Positions 1 through 8,886 of a DNA stretch of 14,195 bases are shown piece after piece. The DNA lies in NCBI GenBank assembly GCA_041556555.1, contig JBFFIE010000046.1:1-14195 (forward strand), in the 5' to 3' direction. The notes under the pieces were generated by a model. It did not search any database, was not told the DNA's origin, and worked only from the letters and a program-made list of their open reading frames with translations. The DNA is from SZUA-592 sp041556555. Its GTDB lineage: Bacteria > Pseudomonadota > Gammaproteobacteria > Eutrophobiales > Eutrophobiaceae. A program made the translations under genes and the position numbers. The number at the start of each line of letters is the position of its first letter. Position 1 is the stretch's first letter.

Positions 1-6
1 AACAAG

Positions 7-444
7 ATGACAATAGAGGAAATCAGGAAACATTTACCTCATCGGTACCCTTTCCTGTTAATTGATGCTGTTACATCGTATAAACCAGAAAAATCCATCA
101 CGGCCATTAAAAATGTCACTATCAATGAACCGTTTTTCCAGGGACATTTTCCAATCATGCCGATCATGCCGGGTGTTCTGATCATTGAAGCAATGGCACA
201 GGCAGCAGCTTTGCTTGGCTGTGTGTCGAGGCCAGCAGCAAAAGAGGGCACACTTTATTACCTTGTTGGTATAGATAATACCCGTTTCAAAAAAACCGTC
301 GGTCCGGGTGATCAGCTAGTGCTGGAAGTAAATTTTGAAAAAGAGCGCAGGAACATATGGAAATTTAATGCGAAGGCAACAGTTAATTCCCAGATCGTGG
401 CAATGTCTGATCTGTTAACTACCGTGATGGAACCTGATTCTTGA
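7..444 (+). CDS. fabZ: 3-hydroxyacyl-ACP dehydratase FabZ
   Basis: Cytoplasmic hot-dog-fold dehydratase that removes water from (3R)-hydroxyacyl-ACP in type II fatty-acid synthesis. It draws on the same hydroxyacyl-ACP pool as LpxA. Seen in the sequence: the opening PHRYPFLLID, the active-site segment GHFPIMPIMPGV with His47, and Glu61 in EAMAQ, which correspond to the family His/Glu pair. The length of 145 residues is close to the usual 140-150. The start at 7 places the PHRYPF motif at the normal distance from the N-terminus, but the window begins only 6 nt upstream, so a slightly longer N-terminus cannot be excluded. Its stop overlaps the lpxA start by 4 nt, which implies translational coupling. 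The two residues between GHFP and PIMPGV vary across the family, so the IM found here is not alarming. Confidence 0.96.
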   Translation: MTIEEIRKHLPHRYPFLLIDAVTSYKPEKSITAIKNVTINEPFFQGHFPIMPIMPGVLIIEAMAQAAALLGCVSRPAAKEGTLYYLVGIDNTRFKKTVGPGDQLVLEVNFEKERRNIWKFNAKATVNSQIVAMSDLLTTVMEPDS

Positions 445-1214
445 TCCATCCGACTGCAATCATAGACGCATCAGCGCGAATCAGTGACAGCATATCCATC
501 GGGCCATATGCTGTCATTGGTCCTGAAGTAACCATTGATGATAATACCGAAATAGGCTCTCATGTTGTTATCAAGGGTCCAACACATATTGGTAAAAATA
601 ATCGAATTTTCCAGTTTTCCTCTATTGGTGAAGATCCACAGGACAAAAAATTCAAAAATGATAAAAATTCCGTTCTTGTAATAGGTGATAACAATATCAT
701 CAGGGAATATTGCACTATCAACAGAGGAACTGATCATGGCGGAGGAAAAACCATCCTCGGTAATGATAACTGGATCATGGCCTATGTACATATTGCCCAT
801 GATTGCCTGATTGGTAATAGAAATACATTTGCCAATAATACGACGCTGGCCGGACATGTGATTGTTGATGACAACGTAATATTCGGGGGTTTTACAGGCA
901 TTCATCAATTTTGTCATATCGGTTCTCACAGTTTCACCGCTATTTCTTCAGTAGTCGTCAAGGATGTGCCACCATTTTTGATGATATCCGGTAATACGGC
1001 CAGTCCAAGTGGTCTGAACAGAGAAGGATTAAAGAGATACGGATACAGTAGCGACGCTATCAATCTGTTAAAGAAAGCCTATAAAATTGTCTACCGGGAA
1101 GGTCTGACTACTCATGATGCACTAGAGAAACTCAAACCTTTGGCAGAATCCTCGGATGAACTCAGGAAATTTTCAGATTTTATTTCTAATTCCAGCCGGG
1201 GGATTGTGCGATAG
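441..1214 (+). CDS. lpxA: UDP-N-acetylglucosamine acyltransferase LpxA
   Basis: First enzyme of lipid A synthesis: it transfers (R)-3-hydroxyacyl from ACP to UDP-GlcNAc in the cytoplasm. The N-terminal two thirds (about residues 1-185) is a run of hexapeptide repeats ([IV]G-type turns such as IGPYAVIGPEV, IGSHVVI, IGNRNTF), as expected for a left-handed beta-helix trimer. The catalytic histidine is His120 in HIAHDC (E. coli His125). The C-terminal part is helical, from about residue 192 (GLNREGLKRYGYS). The length of 257 residues compares with 262 in E. coli. The start is a TTG inside the overlap TTGA with the fabZ stop. It gives the conserved opening IHPTAIID, and no ATG lies in a suitable place. 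The reduced-strength start plus coupling would tie LpxA output to FabZ translation. Confidence 0.96.
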   Translation: MIHPTAIIDASARISDSISIGPYAVIGPEVTIDDNTEIGSHVVIKGPTHIGKNNRIFQFSSIGEDPQDKKFKNDKNSVLVIGDNNIIREYCTINRGTDHGGGKTILGNDNWIMAYVHIAHDCLIGNRNTFANNTTLAGHVIVDDNVIFGGFTGIHQFCHIGSHSFTAISSVVVKDVPPFLMISGNTASPSGLNREGLKRYGYSSDAINLLKKAYKIVYREGLTTHDALEKLKPLAESSDELRKFSDFISNSSRGIVR

Positions 1215-1257
1215 GCATGAATTATTTCCCCTGAAGTTTTGATGTAGGTTTTCACTC

Positions 1258-2394
1258 ATGCCACGTATCGGAATAGTTGCGGGTGAGGTGTCGGGCGATC
1301 AACTGGCAACTGATCTGGTTCTCTCTCTCAGACGGCAGGTTCCGGATCTGGAAGTTGTCGGAATCGGCGGGCCAGGGCTTGCCAGGGCCGGGTGCCATAT
1401 CCTTTATCCCATGGAAAAATTGTCAGTCATGGGTATTTCCGAAGTGTTTTCCCGGATTATTGAACTCCTGAAGATTCGCAGACAAACCAGGGACTATTTC
1501 CTGGAGAATCCACCGGATGTTTTCATTGGAGTTGATGCTCCGGATTTTAACTTCCGCCTGGAAAGGCAGTTAAAAAAAGCAGGCATTAAGACAATACATT
1601 ATGTCAGCCCGTCCATCTGGGCCTGGCGGGAATACCGACTCAAGTTTATCGCCAATTGCATTGATAAAATGTTAACGCTTTATCCCTTTGAACCGCCTTA
1701 TTACGAGAAATACAATATCCCTGCTGCGTTTGTCGGACATCCTCTGGCTAGCAAGATACCTATGGAAACAGACAAGCTGGCGGCCAGGAAGCGCCTCATG
1801 TTGCCGGTTGACAAAAGGATCATCGCGTTTTTGCCTGGCAGTAGGCAAAGTGAAATTAAACGAATGCTTCCTTCTTTTCTGGATTCACTTTCCTGGTGTC
1901 ATCGAGAAGACAATGCTCTGGAATTTATAACAAACCTGGCCAGTGATTGGGCCGATCAATATATTAGAAAGCAGGTTAAGCAAAGGAATCCGGCTCTGAG
2001 CATCAAATATTTTCGGGAACAATCACTAGACGTCATAGAAGCCTCGGATGTTGTATTGCTTGCCTCGGGAACTGCCGCGCTGGAAGCGATGCTATTAAAG
2101 CGGCCAATGGTAGTGGCCTATCGGGTCAACTGGCTGACCTATCAAATAGCCAGGCGTATGATCAGATTGCCTTATGTCTCATTACCAAATGTAATTGCCG
2201 GAAAATCGGTTGTACCCGAATTGCTCCAGCATGATTGTATAGCTGAAAAAATTAGTCCTGAAATAATGAATTGGTTGAACGACCAGGCAAGAGTTGAATC
2301 CCAGGTTAAAATCTTTGAAAAATTACATTCAAATATCAGGGCAGAATCAAGTCAAGTGCTTACAGAGGAAATACTGGGTGTGATGAATGCATAG
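1258..2394 (+). CDS. lpxB: Lipid-A-disaccharide synthase LpxB
   Basis: Glycosyltransferase family 19 enzyme. It condenses UDP-2,3-diacylglucosamine with lipid X to make lipid A disaccharide at the inner face of the cytoplasmic membrane. Seen: the N-terminal AGEVSGDQLATDL signature near residues 8-20, SPSIWAWRE in the middle, the nucleotide-sugar region LPGSRQSEI, and the C-terminal SGTAALEAML. The length of 378 residues compares with 382 in E. coli. The ATG at 1258 follows a 43-nt gap after lpxA with no strong Shine-Dalgarno sequence. The start is set by the family opening (PRIGIVAGE). The 3' end overlaps rnhB by 8 nt. Confidence 0.96.
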   Translation: MPRIGIVAGEVSGDQLATDLVLSLRRQVPDLEVVGIGGPGLARAGCHILYPMEKLSVMGISEVFSRIIELLKIRRQTRDYFLENPPDVFIGVDAPDFNFRLERQLKKAGIKTIHYVSPSIWAWREYRLKFIANCIDKMLTLYPFEPPYYEKYNIPAAFVGHPLASKIPMETDKLAARKRLMLPVDKRIIAFLPGSRQSEIKRMLPSFLDSLSWCHREDNALEFITNLASDWADQYIRKQVKQRNPALSIKYFREQSLDVIEASDVVLLASGTAALEAMLLKRPMVVAYRVNWLTYQIARRMIRLPYVSLPNVIAGKSVVPELLQHDCIAEKISPEIMNWLNDQARVESQVKIFEKLHSNIRAESSQVLTEEILGVMNA

Positions 2395-2986
2395 TACCGG
2401 AGACGATATATTTTTTAATAATCCGGGTCTGGTCATTGCTGGGGTTGATGAAGTTGGTCGTGGTCCACTTGCGGGACCGGTCATTGCGGCAGCCGTAATC
2501 CTTGACCCGGATAGCCCGATTCCCGGAATCTGTGATTCCAAGAAAATTTCAGCGCAGAAAAGAAACTCACTTTATGATTTAATTTTATCAAAAGCGCTTG
2601 CCTGGTCGATTGCCCGGGCTGAGGTGGAAGAGATTGATCGGATTAATATTCTTCAAGCCAGCCTTTTGGCAATGCAGCGGGCCATTCAATCGCTCGAGAT
2701 GGCTCCGGACCAGGTTTTGGTAGATGGAAATATATGTCCGGAAACAGAATATCCGGTCGAAGCTATCATTAAAGGGGACAATATAGTCCCGGCCATTTCA
2801 GCTGCTTCTATCATTGCCAAGGTTACGCGGGATCGTGAAATGGTGGAACTCGAAAGCCTCTATCCAGGTTATGGTTTTGCCAGACACAAAGGTTATCCCA
2901 CCAGGGAGCACCTAGCATCTCTCGACAAGCTTGGCATTTGCGCTATTCACAGGCGTTCATTTGGCCCGGTAAAAAGCCGGATCTGA
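2387..2986 (+). CDS. rnhB: Ribonuclease HII
   Basis: Endonuclease that cleaves the RNA strand of RNA-DNA hybrids and incises at single misincorporated ribonucleotides. Seen: the signature AGVDEVGRGPLAGPV, with the first two acidic residues of the DEDD site at Asp21 and Glu22. Asp113 sits in LVDGN and Asp131 in KGDN, followed by ISAASIIAKVTRDRE. The length of 199 residues is essentially that of E. coli RnhB (198). The start overlaps the end of lpxB by 8 nt. The first dozen residues before AGVDE are not conserved, so a start a few codons later is possible, but no better ATG exists before the motif. Confidence 0.95.
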   Translation: MHSTGDDIFFNNPGLVIAGVDEVGRGPLAGPVIAAAVILDPDSPIPGICDSKKISAQKRNSLYDLILSKALAWSIARAEVEEIDRINILQASLLAMQRAIQSLEMAPDQVLVDGNICPETEYPVEAIIKGDNIVPAISAASIIAKVTRDREMVELESLYPGYGFARHKGYPTREHLASLDKLGICAIHRRSFGPVKSRI

Positions 2987-3004
2987 AATATTTTTTGTAG
3001 ATAT

Positions 3005-6000
3005 ATGGCAAAGCTGTCAACGTTTGTTCATCTTAATGTTCATACTGACTATTCGATAGTTGATGGATTATTGCACGTCAGCCAGATAGCTGAATCCGTA
3101 TCGGCTCTGGGCATGCCTGCTATTGCAATTACCGAGTCTAATAATCTCTTCTCTGCCATTAAATTTTACAAAGAAGCTGAAAATTACGGTGTAAAACCTA
3201 TTATCGGGGCAGAAATAAATATCGCTGACCCGGTATCAATTTCTGAAACTTCTCGTATGACGCTTCTATGCAAGGATATTAACGGTTACAGGAACCTCAC
3301 AAAATTGATAACCCGTGCCTATACTGAAGGGCAAAGGCAGGGGATACCTCATGTTGAGAAAGACTGGTTAGATGAACACCATAAGGGTCTGATAGCGCTT
3401 TCGGGTGGCAAGTATGGTGAAATTGGTCAGTCTCTTTCCAAGTCACTCGAAGATAAAGTCAGCGATCAACTTCAAACCTGGATTAGTCTATTTGGCGATG
3501 ATTTTTATATAGAACTGCATCGAAATGGTCACTCTGGCGAAGAGGAGTACATCCATGCAGTTATTGACCTTGCACAGAAATACAATTTACCGGTAGTGGC
3601 CACGAATGATGTACGTTTTTTGCATCAGGAGGATTATGAAGCTCACGAAGCAAGGGTATGCATCCAACACGGATACACATTAAATGACAGCCGGCGACCA
3701 AGGTTATATAGGCCTGAGCAGTATTTACGTTCCGGCGATGAAATGCGGGAATTATTTAATGATATCCCTGAGGCAGTGGAAAACACACTGGTTATAGCCG
3801 AAAAATGCAATCTTGAATTTACTCTTGGAAAAAATTACCTCCCACATTTCCCCGTACCTGATGGATATGAACAGGACAGTTGGTTAAGGCATAGTACTCA
3901 TGAGGGTCTTCAAGCCCGATTAACTGCCGGGCTTATACCCGCTAAACAAAAAGATGTCTATATAACGCGCCTGGAAGAAGAGCTTGATGTCATTATAAAG
4001 ATGGGGTTCCCGGGGTATTTTCTGATTGTTGCTGACTTTATTCAGTGGGCAAAAAATAATGAAATACCTGTAGGTCCGGGGCGCGGTTCCGGTGCTGGTT
4101 CGTTGGTGGCTTTTGCACTAGGCATTACAGAACTCGATCCGATTGAATTTGATTTGCTGTTTGAACGTTTCCTTAATCCAGAACGTATATCCTTGCCTGA
4201 TTTTGACGTTGATTTTTGTATGGATCGTCGTGATGAAGTAATTGAATATGTTGCTGAGCGTTATGGAGGAGACCATGTTTCCCAGATCATTACTTATGGC
4301 ACCATGGCAGCCAAGGCGGTAGTTCGTGATGCAGGCAGGGTCTTGGGATATCCTTATGGTCTGGTCGATCAGATTGCCAAGCTCATTCCGTTTGAAATCG
4401 GTATGACATTGGAAAAAGCATTGGTACAGGAAGATGATTTAAGAGAAAAATATGAACGGGAAGAAGAAGTTACCGGCATAATAGATCTGGCGTTGAAACT
4501 GGAGGGGACTATTCGTAATGCAGGCAGACATGCCGGAGGCATTGTCATCGCGCCACGCCCGTTAACAGATTATATGCCTTTGTATTGTGAACAGGTGGGC
4601 AGCTCAACAGTAACGCAGTTTGATATGGGTGATGTTGAAGCCATCGGCCTCGTGAAGTTTGATTTTCTGGGGTTGAGGACACTAACCATTATTCACAATG
4701 CCATAAAGGATATAAATGAATTTCAGATTGAAAATAATAAGGAAATTATCAATATCAAGTCTATCTCTATGGATGACAGGGAAACATTTGATCTCATCCG
4801 TAGAAATGATACAACTGCCATATTTCAACTGGAATCAGATGGCATGAAAAAACTGATAAAACGGCTACAACCAGACAGTTTTGATGATCTGATTGCCTTG
4901 GTTGCTCTGTTCCGTCCCGGACCCCTGCAATCAGGCATGGTTGATGATTACATTGAAAGAAAGCATGGCAGGGCCAGGGTTGAATATGCCCATCCGGCTA
5001 TCACATCAATTTTGAAACCAACTTATGGTGTGATCCTTTACCAGGAACAGGTAATGCAGATTGCCCAGGTGTTGGCAGGCTATACACTGGGAGCTGCTGA
5101 TCTTTTGAGACGTGCCATGGGTAAGAAAAAGCCCGAGGAAATGGCAAAGCAAAGAGAAGTGTTTACTTCGGGTGCCACCAAACTGGGAGTTGACCAGGCA
5201 ATCGCCACATATATTTTTGACTTAATGGAAAAATTTGCAGGCTATGGGTTCAATAAATCACATTCTGCAGCTTATGCGCTGATTGCCTATCAAACAGCAT
5301 GGTTAAAATCACATTACCCGGCTGCCTTCATGGCGGCCGTATTGTCTGCTGATATGGATAATACAGACAAAGTGGTTATGTTGCTGGATGAATTGGAGAG
5401 TATGCAGATAAAACTTGAACCACCACATGTTAATCAAAGTGAGTATCGTTTTACTGTTTTATCAAGTAATGCCATATCTTTTGGCCTGGGCGCCATAAAA
5501 GGGGTAGGGGCTGCTGCCATAAGCAATATCATAGAAGAAAGAATAAATAACGGAAAGTATACTGATTTATTTGAGTTTTGCAGACGTATAGATCTTAAAA
5601 AGGCGAATAAACGCGTGTTGGAGGCACTGATCAAATCCGGTGCCATGGACACACTCGGCCCGAACAGAAGCAGCCTGATTGCTAGTCTTCAGAGCGCAAT
5701 TCAGCTAGCAGATCAATTTTCTAAAAACCAGGCAAGTGGCCAGGATGACCTGTTCGGGCTGGATACCAGTGCCAACAATGCAATTACCGCCAGTAACCCG
5801 GCTGAATTCAATATGATACCCGACTGGGATGATGATGAACGTTTGGCAGGTGAAAAAGAAACTCTTGGCTTCTATCTGGAGGGCCATCCAATCATCAAGT
5901 ACGAGGCAGAATTAAGGCAATTTATCAATAAAAAACTCAAGGATATACGACCACCAGACAATGTCCTCGTTGCCGGTTATATTCACCGCATCAGAACACG

Positions 6001-6466
6001 ATCGGGCAGCAGGGGAAGAATGGCTGAAATTGTGCTTGATGACAGGACTGGCCGTGCCAATGTTACGGTTTATTCCGACAAATTCATGAAATACAGGCAT
6101 CTGTTACTGAAAGATCAACTCGTTATTATCCGGGGTGATGTAGAACAGGATGACTTCTTTGAATCAGGCTATTCCATCATAGCGCGGGAGATATATGATC
6201 TTGATGAAATAAGAAACAGCAGGGCCAGGTTGTCATTAAGGATTTCTAATGAGAAGTTGACCAAGTCGAAAATTGATGAAATCAAGAATATATTGACAGT
6301 CTACCGTCCTGGCAACAGCCATGTGGATCTGCATTATCGCACGCCGGATTCTGCTTGCAAGGTCTCACTCGGTGATTCCTGGCTGGTGAATCTCTCAGAA
6401 AATCTGTTGGCCGAGCTTAGAAAGTGCCTGGGTGAAGATAATGTTAATGTTGAATATAATGTATAA
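3005..6466 (+). CDS. dnaE: DNA polymerase III alpha subunit
   Basis: Replicative C-family polymerase catalytic subunit. Domains in order: an N-terminal PHP domain (FVHLNVHTDYSIVDG, residues 7-21), then palm, thumb and fingers. The catalytic aspartates lie in PDFDVDF (Asp401, Asp403) and the third in LVKFDFLGL (Asp553). GPGRGSGAGSLVAF, the helix-hairpin-helix and tau-binding regions and a C-terminal OB-fold (about residues 985-1065) follow. A beta-clamp-binding motif, QDDLF at residues 913-917, corresponds to E. coli QADMF. The length of 1153 residues compares with 1160 in E. coli, so the gene is intact. It starts 18 nt after rnhB with little Shine-Dalgarno signal, so it is probably read on the same transcript. 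Confidence 0.97.
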   Translation: MAKLSTFVHLNVHTDYSIVDGLLHVSQIAESVSALGMPAIAITESNNLFSAIKFYKEAENYGVKPIIGAEINIADPVSISETSRMTLLCKDINGYRNLTKLITRAYTEGQRQGIPHVEKDWLDEHHKGLIALSGGKYGEIGQSLSKSLEDKVSDQLQTWISLFGDDFYIELHRNGHSGEEEYIHAVIDLAQKYNLPVVATNDVRFLHQEDYEAHEARVCIQHGYTLNDSRRPRLYRPEQYLRSGDEMRELFNDIPEAVENTLVIAEKCNLEFTLGKNYLPHFPVPDGYEQDSWLRHSTHEGLQARLTAGLIPAKQKDVYITRLEEELDVIIKMGFPGYFLIVADFIQWAKNNEIPVGPGRGSGAGSLVAFALGITELDPIEFDLLFERFLNPERISLPDFDVDFCMDRRDEVIEYVAERYGGDHVSQIITYGTMAAKAVVRDAGRVLGYPYGLVDQIAKLIPFEIGMTLEKALVQEDDLREKYEREEEVTGIIDLALKLEGTIRNAGRHAGGIVIAPRPLTDYMPLYCEQVGSSTVTQFDMGDVEAIGLVKFDFLGLRTLTIIHNAIKDINEFQIENNKEIINIKSISMDDRETFDLIRRNDTTAIFQLESDGMKKLIKRLQPDSFDDLIALVALFRPGPLQSGMVDDYIERKHGRARVEYAHPAITSILKPTYGVILYQEQVMQIAQVLAGYTLGAADLLRRAMGKKKPEEMAKQREVFTSGATKLGVDQAIATYIFDLMEKFAGYGFNKSHSAAYALIAYQTAWLKSHYPAAFMAAVLSADMDNTDKVVMLLDELESMQIKLEPPHVNQSEYRFTVLSSNAISFGLGAIKGVGAAAISNIIEERINNGKYTDLFEFCRRIDLKKANKRVLEALIKSGAMDTLGPNRSSLIASLQSAIQLADQFSKNQASGQDDLFGLDTSANNAITASNPAEFNMIPDWDDDERLAGEKETLGFYLEGHPIIKYEAELRQFINKKLKDIRPPDNVLVAGYIHRIRTRSGSRGRMAEIVLDDRTGRANVTVYSDKFMKYRHLLLKDQLVIIRGDVEQDDFFESGYSIIAREIYDLDEIRNSRARLSLRISNEKLTKSKIDEIKNILTVYRPGNSHVDLHYRTPDSACKVSLGDSWLVNLSENLLAELRKCLGEDNVNVEYNV

Positions 6467-6506
6467 TCCACGCTCAAATATTTCGACTAAATTTTAAGAC
6501 TGAATT

Positions 6507-7481
6507 ATGACTGAGGCAAAAGACGCAAATATGAATTTCCTTGATTTTGAGCAGCCAATTGCAGAATTGGATGCCAAGATACAGGAACTTCGCTATGTCG
6601 GTAATGACAAGGAAATTAATATTAATGATGAAATCACGAGACTGCAGAAACGCAGTAATGAGCTGATTACATCGATTTTTTCATCATTGTCTGCGTGGCA
6701 GATATCACAGGTCTCACGTCACCCGGCAAGGCCTTATACGCTGGATTATATTCAGTTTCTGTTTACGGATTTTGATGAATTGCATGGTGACAGGAATTTT
6801 GCAGACGACCATGCAATCGTTTCCGGAATTGCCAACTTTGATAACCAGCCGGTTGCCGTTATTGGCCATCAAAAGGGACGTGATACACGGGAAAGAATAT
6901 TCAGAAACTATGGAATGCCCAAGCCTGAAGGTTATCGTAAGGCCCTGCGCATCATGAAACTTGCAGAGAAATTTAATTTACCGTTGTTCACATTTATCGA
7001 TACCCCGGGTGCCTATCCTGGCATCGGGGCAGAAGAAAGAGGACAAAATGAGGCTATATCCAGAAACCTGATGGCAATGTCGGAACTGGGCGTACCCATT
7101 ATTTCTACCATTATCGGTGAGGGTGGTTCGGGAGGAGCACTCGCAATCGGGGTGTCGGATACACTCCTTATGCTTCAGTACAGCACGTATTCCGTAATCT
7201 CACCAGAAGGATGCGCATCAATTCTCTGGAAGAGTGCAGACAAGGCTGCTGATGCAGCCGAAGCCATGGGAATCACTGCCCAGCGTTTATATGACCTTGG
7301 CTTGATTGATGTCATCGTAGATGAACCTCTGGGGGGTGCTCACCGTGATTACGAGAAAGCCGCGACTCTGCTCAAACAGGCTTTGCAAACAGAACTTGAA
7401 AAATTACAGGCAAAAGATCCGCTGGAATTAGTTTCTGATCGGCAATACAAAATCCGTAACTTTGGATTTTTTGATACCTGA
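6507..7481 (+). CDS. accA: Acetyl-CoA carboxylase carboxyltransferase subunit alpha
   Basis: Alpha half of the carboxyltransferase that moves CO2 from carboxybiotin to acetyl-CoA, forming malonyl-CoA. It works as an alpha2beta2 complex with AccD. Seen: the typical N-terminus NFLDFEQPIAELDAKI, the crotonase-fold core with FIDTPGAYPGIGAEERGQ, the oxyanion segment GEGGSGGALAIGV, and SPEGCASILWK. The length is 324 residues (E. coli 319). The ATG at 6507 adds eight residues before the family start. The ATG at 6531, immediately before NFLDFEQ, is a plausible alternative, with a GAGG about 15 nt upstream. The 40-nt gap to dnaE shows no terminator. Confidence 0.96.
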   Translation: MTEAKDANMNFLDFEQPIAELDAKIQELRYVGNDKEININDEITRLQKRSNELITSIFSSLSAWQISQVSRHPARPYTLDYIQFLFTDFDELHGDRNFADDHAIVSGIANFDNQPVAVIGHQKGRDTRERIFRNYGMPKPEGYRKALRIMKLAEKFNLPLFTFIDTPGAYPGIGAEERGQNEAISRNLMAMSELGVPIISTIIGEGGSGGALAIGVSDTLLMLQYSTYSVISPEGCASILWKSADKAADAAEAMGITAQRLYDLGLIDVIVDEPLGGAHRDYEKAATLLKQALQTELEKLQAKDPLELVSDRQYKIRNFGFFDT

Positions 7482-7524
7482 AAAGCTGTGCAGTTGCTAG
7501 AAATTTTGATTGTAATATAGACAT

Positions 7525-8886
7525 TTGGTCAAATCATCGCTCAGTCCTGAAGCTATCCTGTCAGAACTAACCTGTCTGCCCGGGAAAAGTAATTATTATA
7601 TTGCCTACAGTGGAGGACTGGATTCCACTGTGCTCCTGCATTTATTCTCATTGATAAAACAGACAGAAAAGATCAATTTAACTGCCATACATGTCAATCA
7701 TGGTATCAGTCACAATGCTGACAAATGGCAGAAACATTGTACAGATATATGTCATGAATTTGGCGTGACATTGATTTCAGAAAAAATTTCAATTGAAAGT
7801 AATAATGGTGAAGGTCTTGAAGCAAGGGCCAGGGAGCTGCGCTATAAGGCTCTGAAGAAGCATCTTTTGCCCGGAGATGTCCTGGTAACAGCACATCATC
7901 AGGATGATCTGATTGAAACCATGATATTTAATCTTTTACGTGGTTCAGGTCCGGCTGGACTCTCAGGCATCCCACGTTCTAGGCGATTTAATAATAGCTG
8001 GATAATCAGGCCTATGCTTGGCTTCAGCAGAAGGGATATCGAACAATATGCCAAAGACAAGAATCTGATATGGGTGGATGATGAGAGTAATGATCAAACA
8101 ACACAGGACAGAAATTATATACGTCATAATGTATTGCCTGTAATTTTAAATCGTTGGCCATCTGCAAATAAAACTCTGGCCAGGGTTGCCCGGCACCAGT
8201 CTGAACTGGCGAGCTTGCTTGAAAATATTGCTTCTGATGATCTCTCAGGAATTACTGATTCAAAAGATAATAGTCTTGATTGCCTCAAGTTAACCATCTA
8301 TGACAGGCCGCGAATTAAAAACATGTTGAGGTTCTGGATTAAAAATAACAACTTTGATATGCCTAGCGAGATCATACTGGAAAGTATCCTAAATGAAGTA
8401 ATCTATGCAAGTAAGGATAGCCAGCCGCATCTTAAATGGAGAGATACGGAAATCAGGCGTTATAAGGAAAGGCTTTATATTCTGAAATCGGTCAACGAAA
8501 CGGATTTCACAGTTAATTATCGATGGGACCTCAAAGTTCCTTTGGAAATCAATCATCGTTTACTCAAGGCAGAGAGTGTAAAGGGTAGAGGGCTGCGTCA
8601 AAGCCTGATTGGTAAAAACGGGGTAGAAGTCCGATTTCGTCAGGGAGGCGAGAAAATAAAACCTATTGGCCGTAATGAAACTCATGACCTCAAGAAATTA
8701 TTGCAGGAAGCTGAAGTTCCACCGTGGATTAGGACTACGATTCCACTGATTTATCTGAATGGCCAGCTGGCGGTGGTCGTCGGTTACTGGGTTGAGGCAT
8801 CCTGCTCTGCATCCGGGAATGAGTCAGGTTGGGATATCACCTATGGACAACCATGCTTTCAGGAGACAAGGAATGAGAATATTTAG
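7525..8886 (+). CDS. tilS: tRNA(Ile)-lysidine synthetase TilS
   Basis: ATP-dependent enzyme that attaches lysine to C34 of the CAU-anticodon isoleucine tRNA, changing both its charging identity and codon reading. Seen: the N-terminal PP-loop SGGLDS at residues 29-34, HVNHGIS, the EARARELRY segment, HHQDDLIET and RNYIRHNVLPV. The C-terminal TilS domain has VRFRQGGEKIKPIGRN, LKKLLQEAEVPPWIR and PLIYLNGQLAVV. The length is 453 residues (E. coli 432). The start is inferred as TTG at 7525: an in-frame TAA at 7513-7515 limits the frame upstream, and no ATG or GTG precedes the PP-loop at the right distance. The gap to accA is 43 nt with no terminator. Confidence 0.95.
   Translation: MVKSSLSPEAILSELTCLPGKSNYYIAYSGGLDSTVLLHLFSLIKQTEKINLTAIHVNHGISHNADKWQKHCTDICHEFGVTLISEKISIESNNGEGLEARARELRYKALKKHLLPGDVLVTAHHQDDLIETMIFNLLRGSGPAGLSGIPRSRRFNNSWIIRPMLGFSRRDIEQYAKDKNLIWVDDESNDQTTQDRNYIRHNVLPVILNRWPSANKTLARVARHQSELASLLENIASDDLSGITDSKDNSLDCLKLTIYDRPRIKNMLRFWIKNNNFDMPSEIILESILNEVIYASKDSQPHLKWRDTEIRRYKERLYILKSVNETDFTVNYRWDLKVPLEINHRLLKAESVKGRGLRQSLIGKNGVEVRFRQGGEKIKPIGRNETHDLKKLLQEAEVPPWIRTTIPLIYLNGQLAVVVGYWVEASCSASGNESGWDITYGQPCFQETRNENI
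8861..8865 (+). promoter_or_regulatory. Ribosome binding site inside tilS 3' end
   Basis: AGGAG lies 7 nt before the ATG at 8873, within the last codons of tilS. It decides the start of the downstream 250-residue gene. The reading frame stays open upstream to 8759, but no similar site precedes the earlier ATGs, and the residues there merely shadow tilS. Confidence 0.8.

Noticed and set aside
152..174. Short tandem repeat ATCATGCCG in fabZ (Ile-Met-Pro twice)
   Set aside because: The encoded GHFP-x2-PIMPGV spacing is the normal family length, so this is not an insertion.
471..929. Long open frame on the - strand inside lpxA
   Set aside because: It lies wholly within a gene with unmistakable LpxA motifs, and its translation shows no family features.
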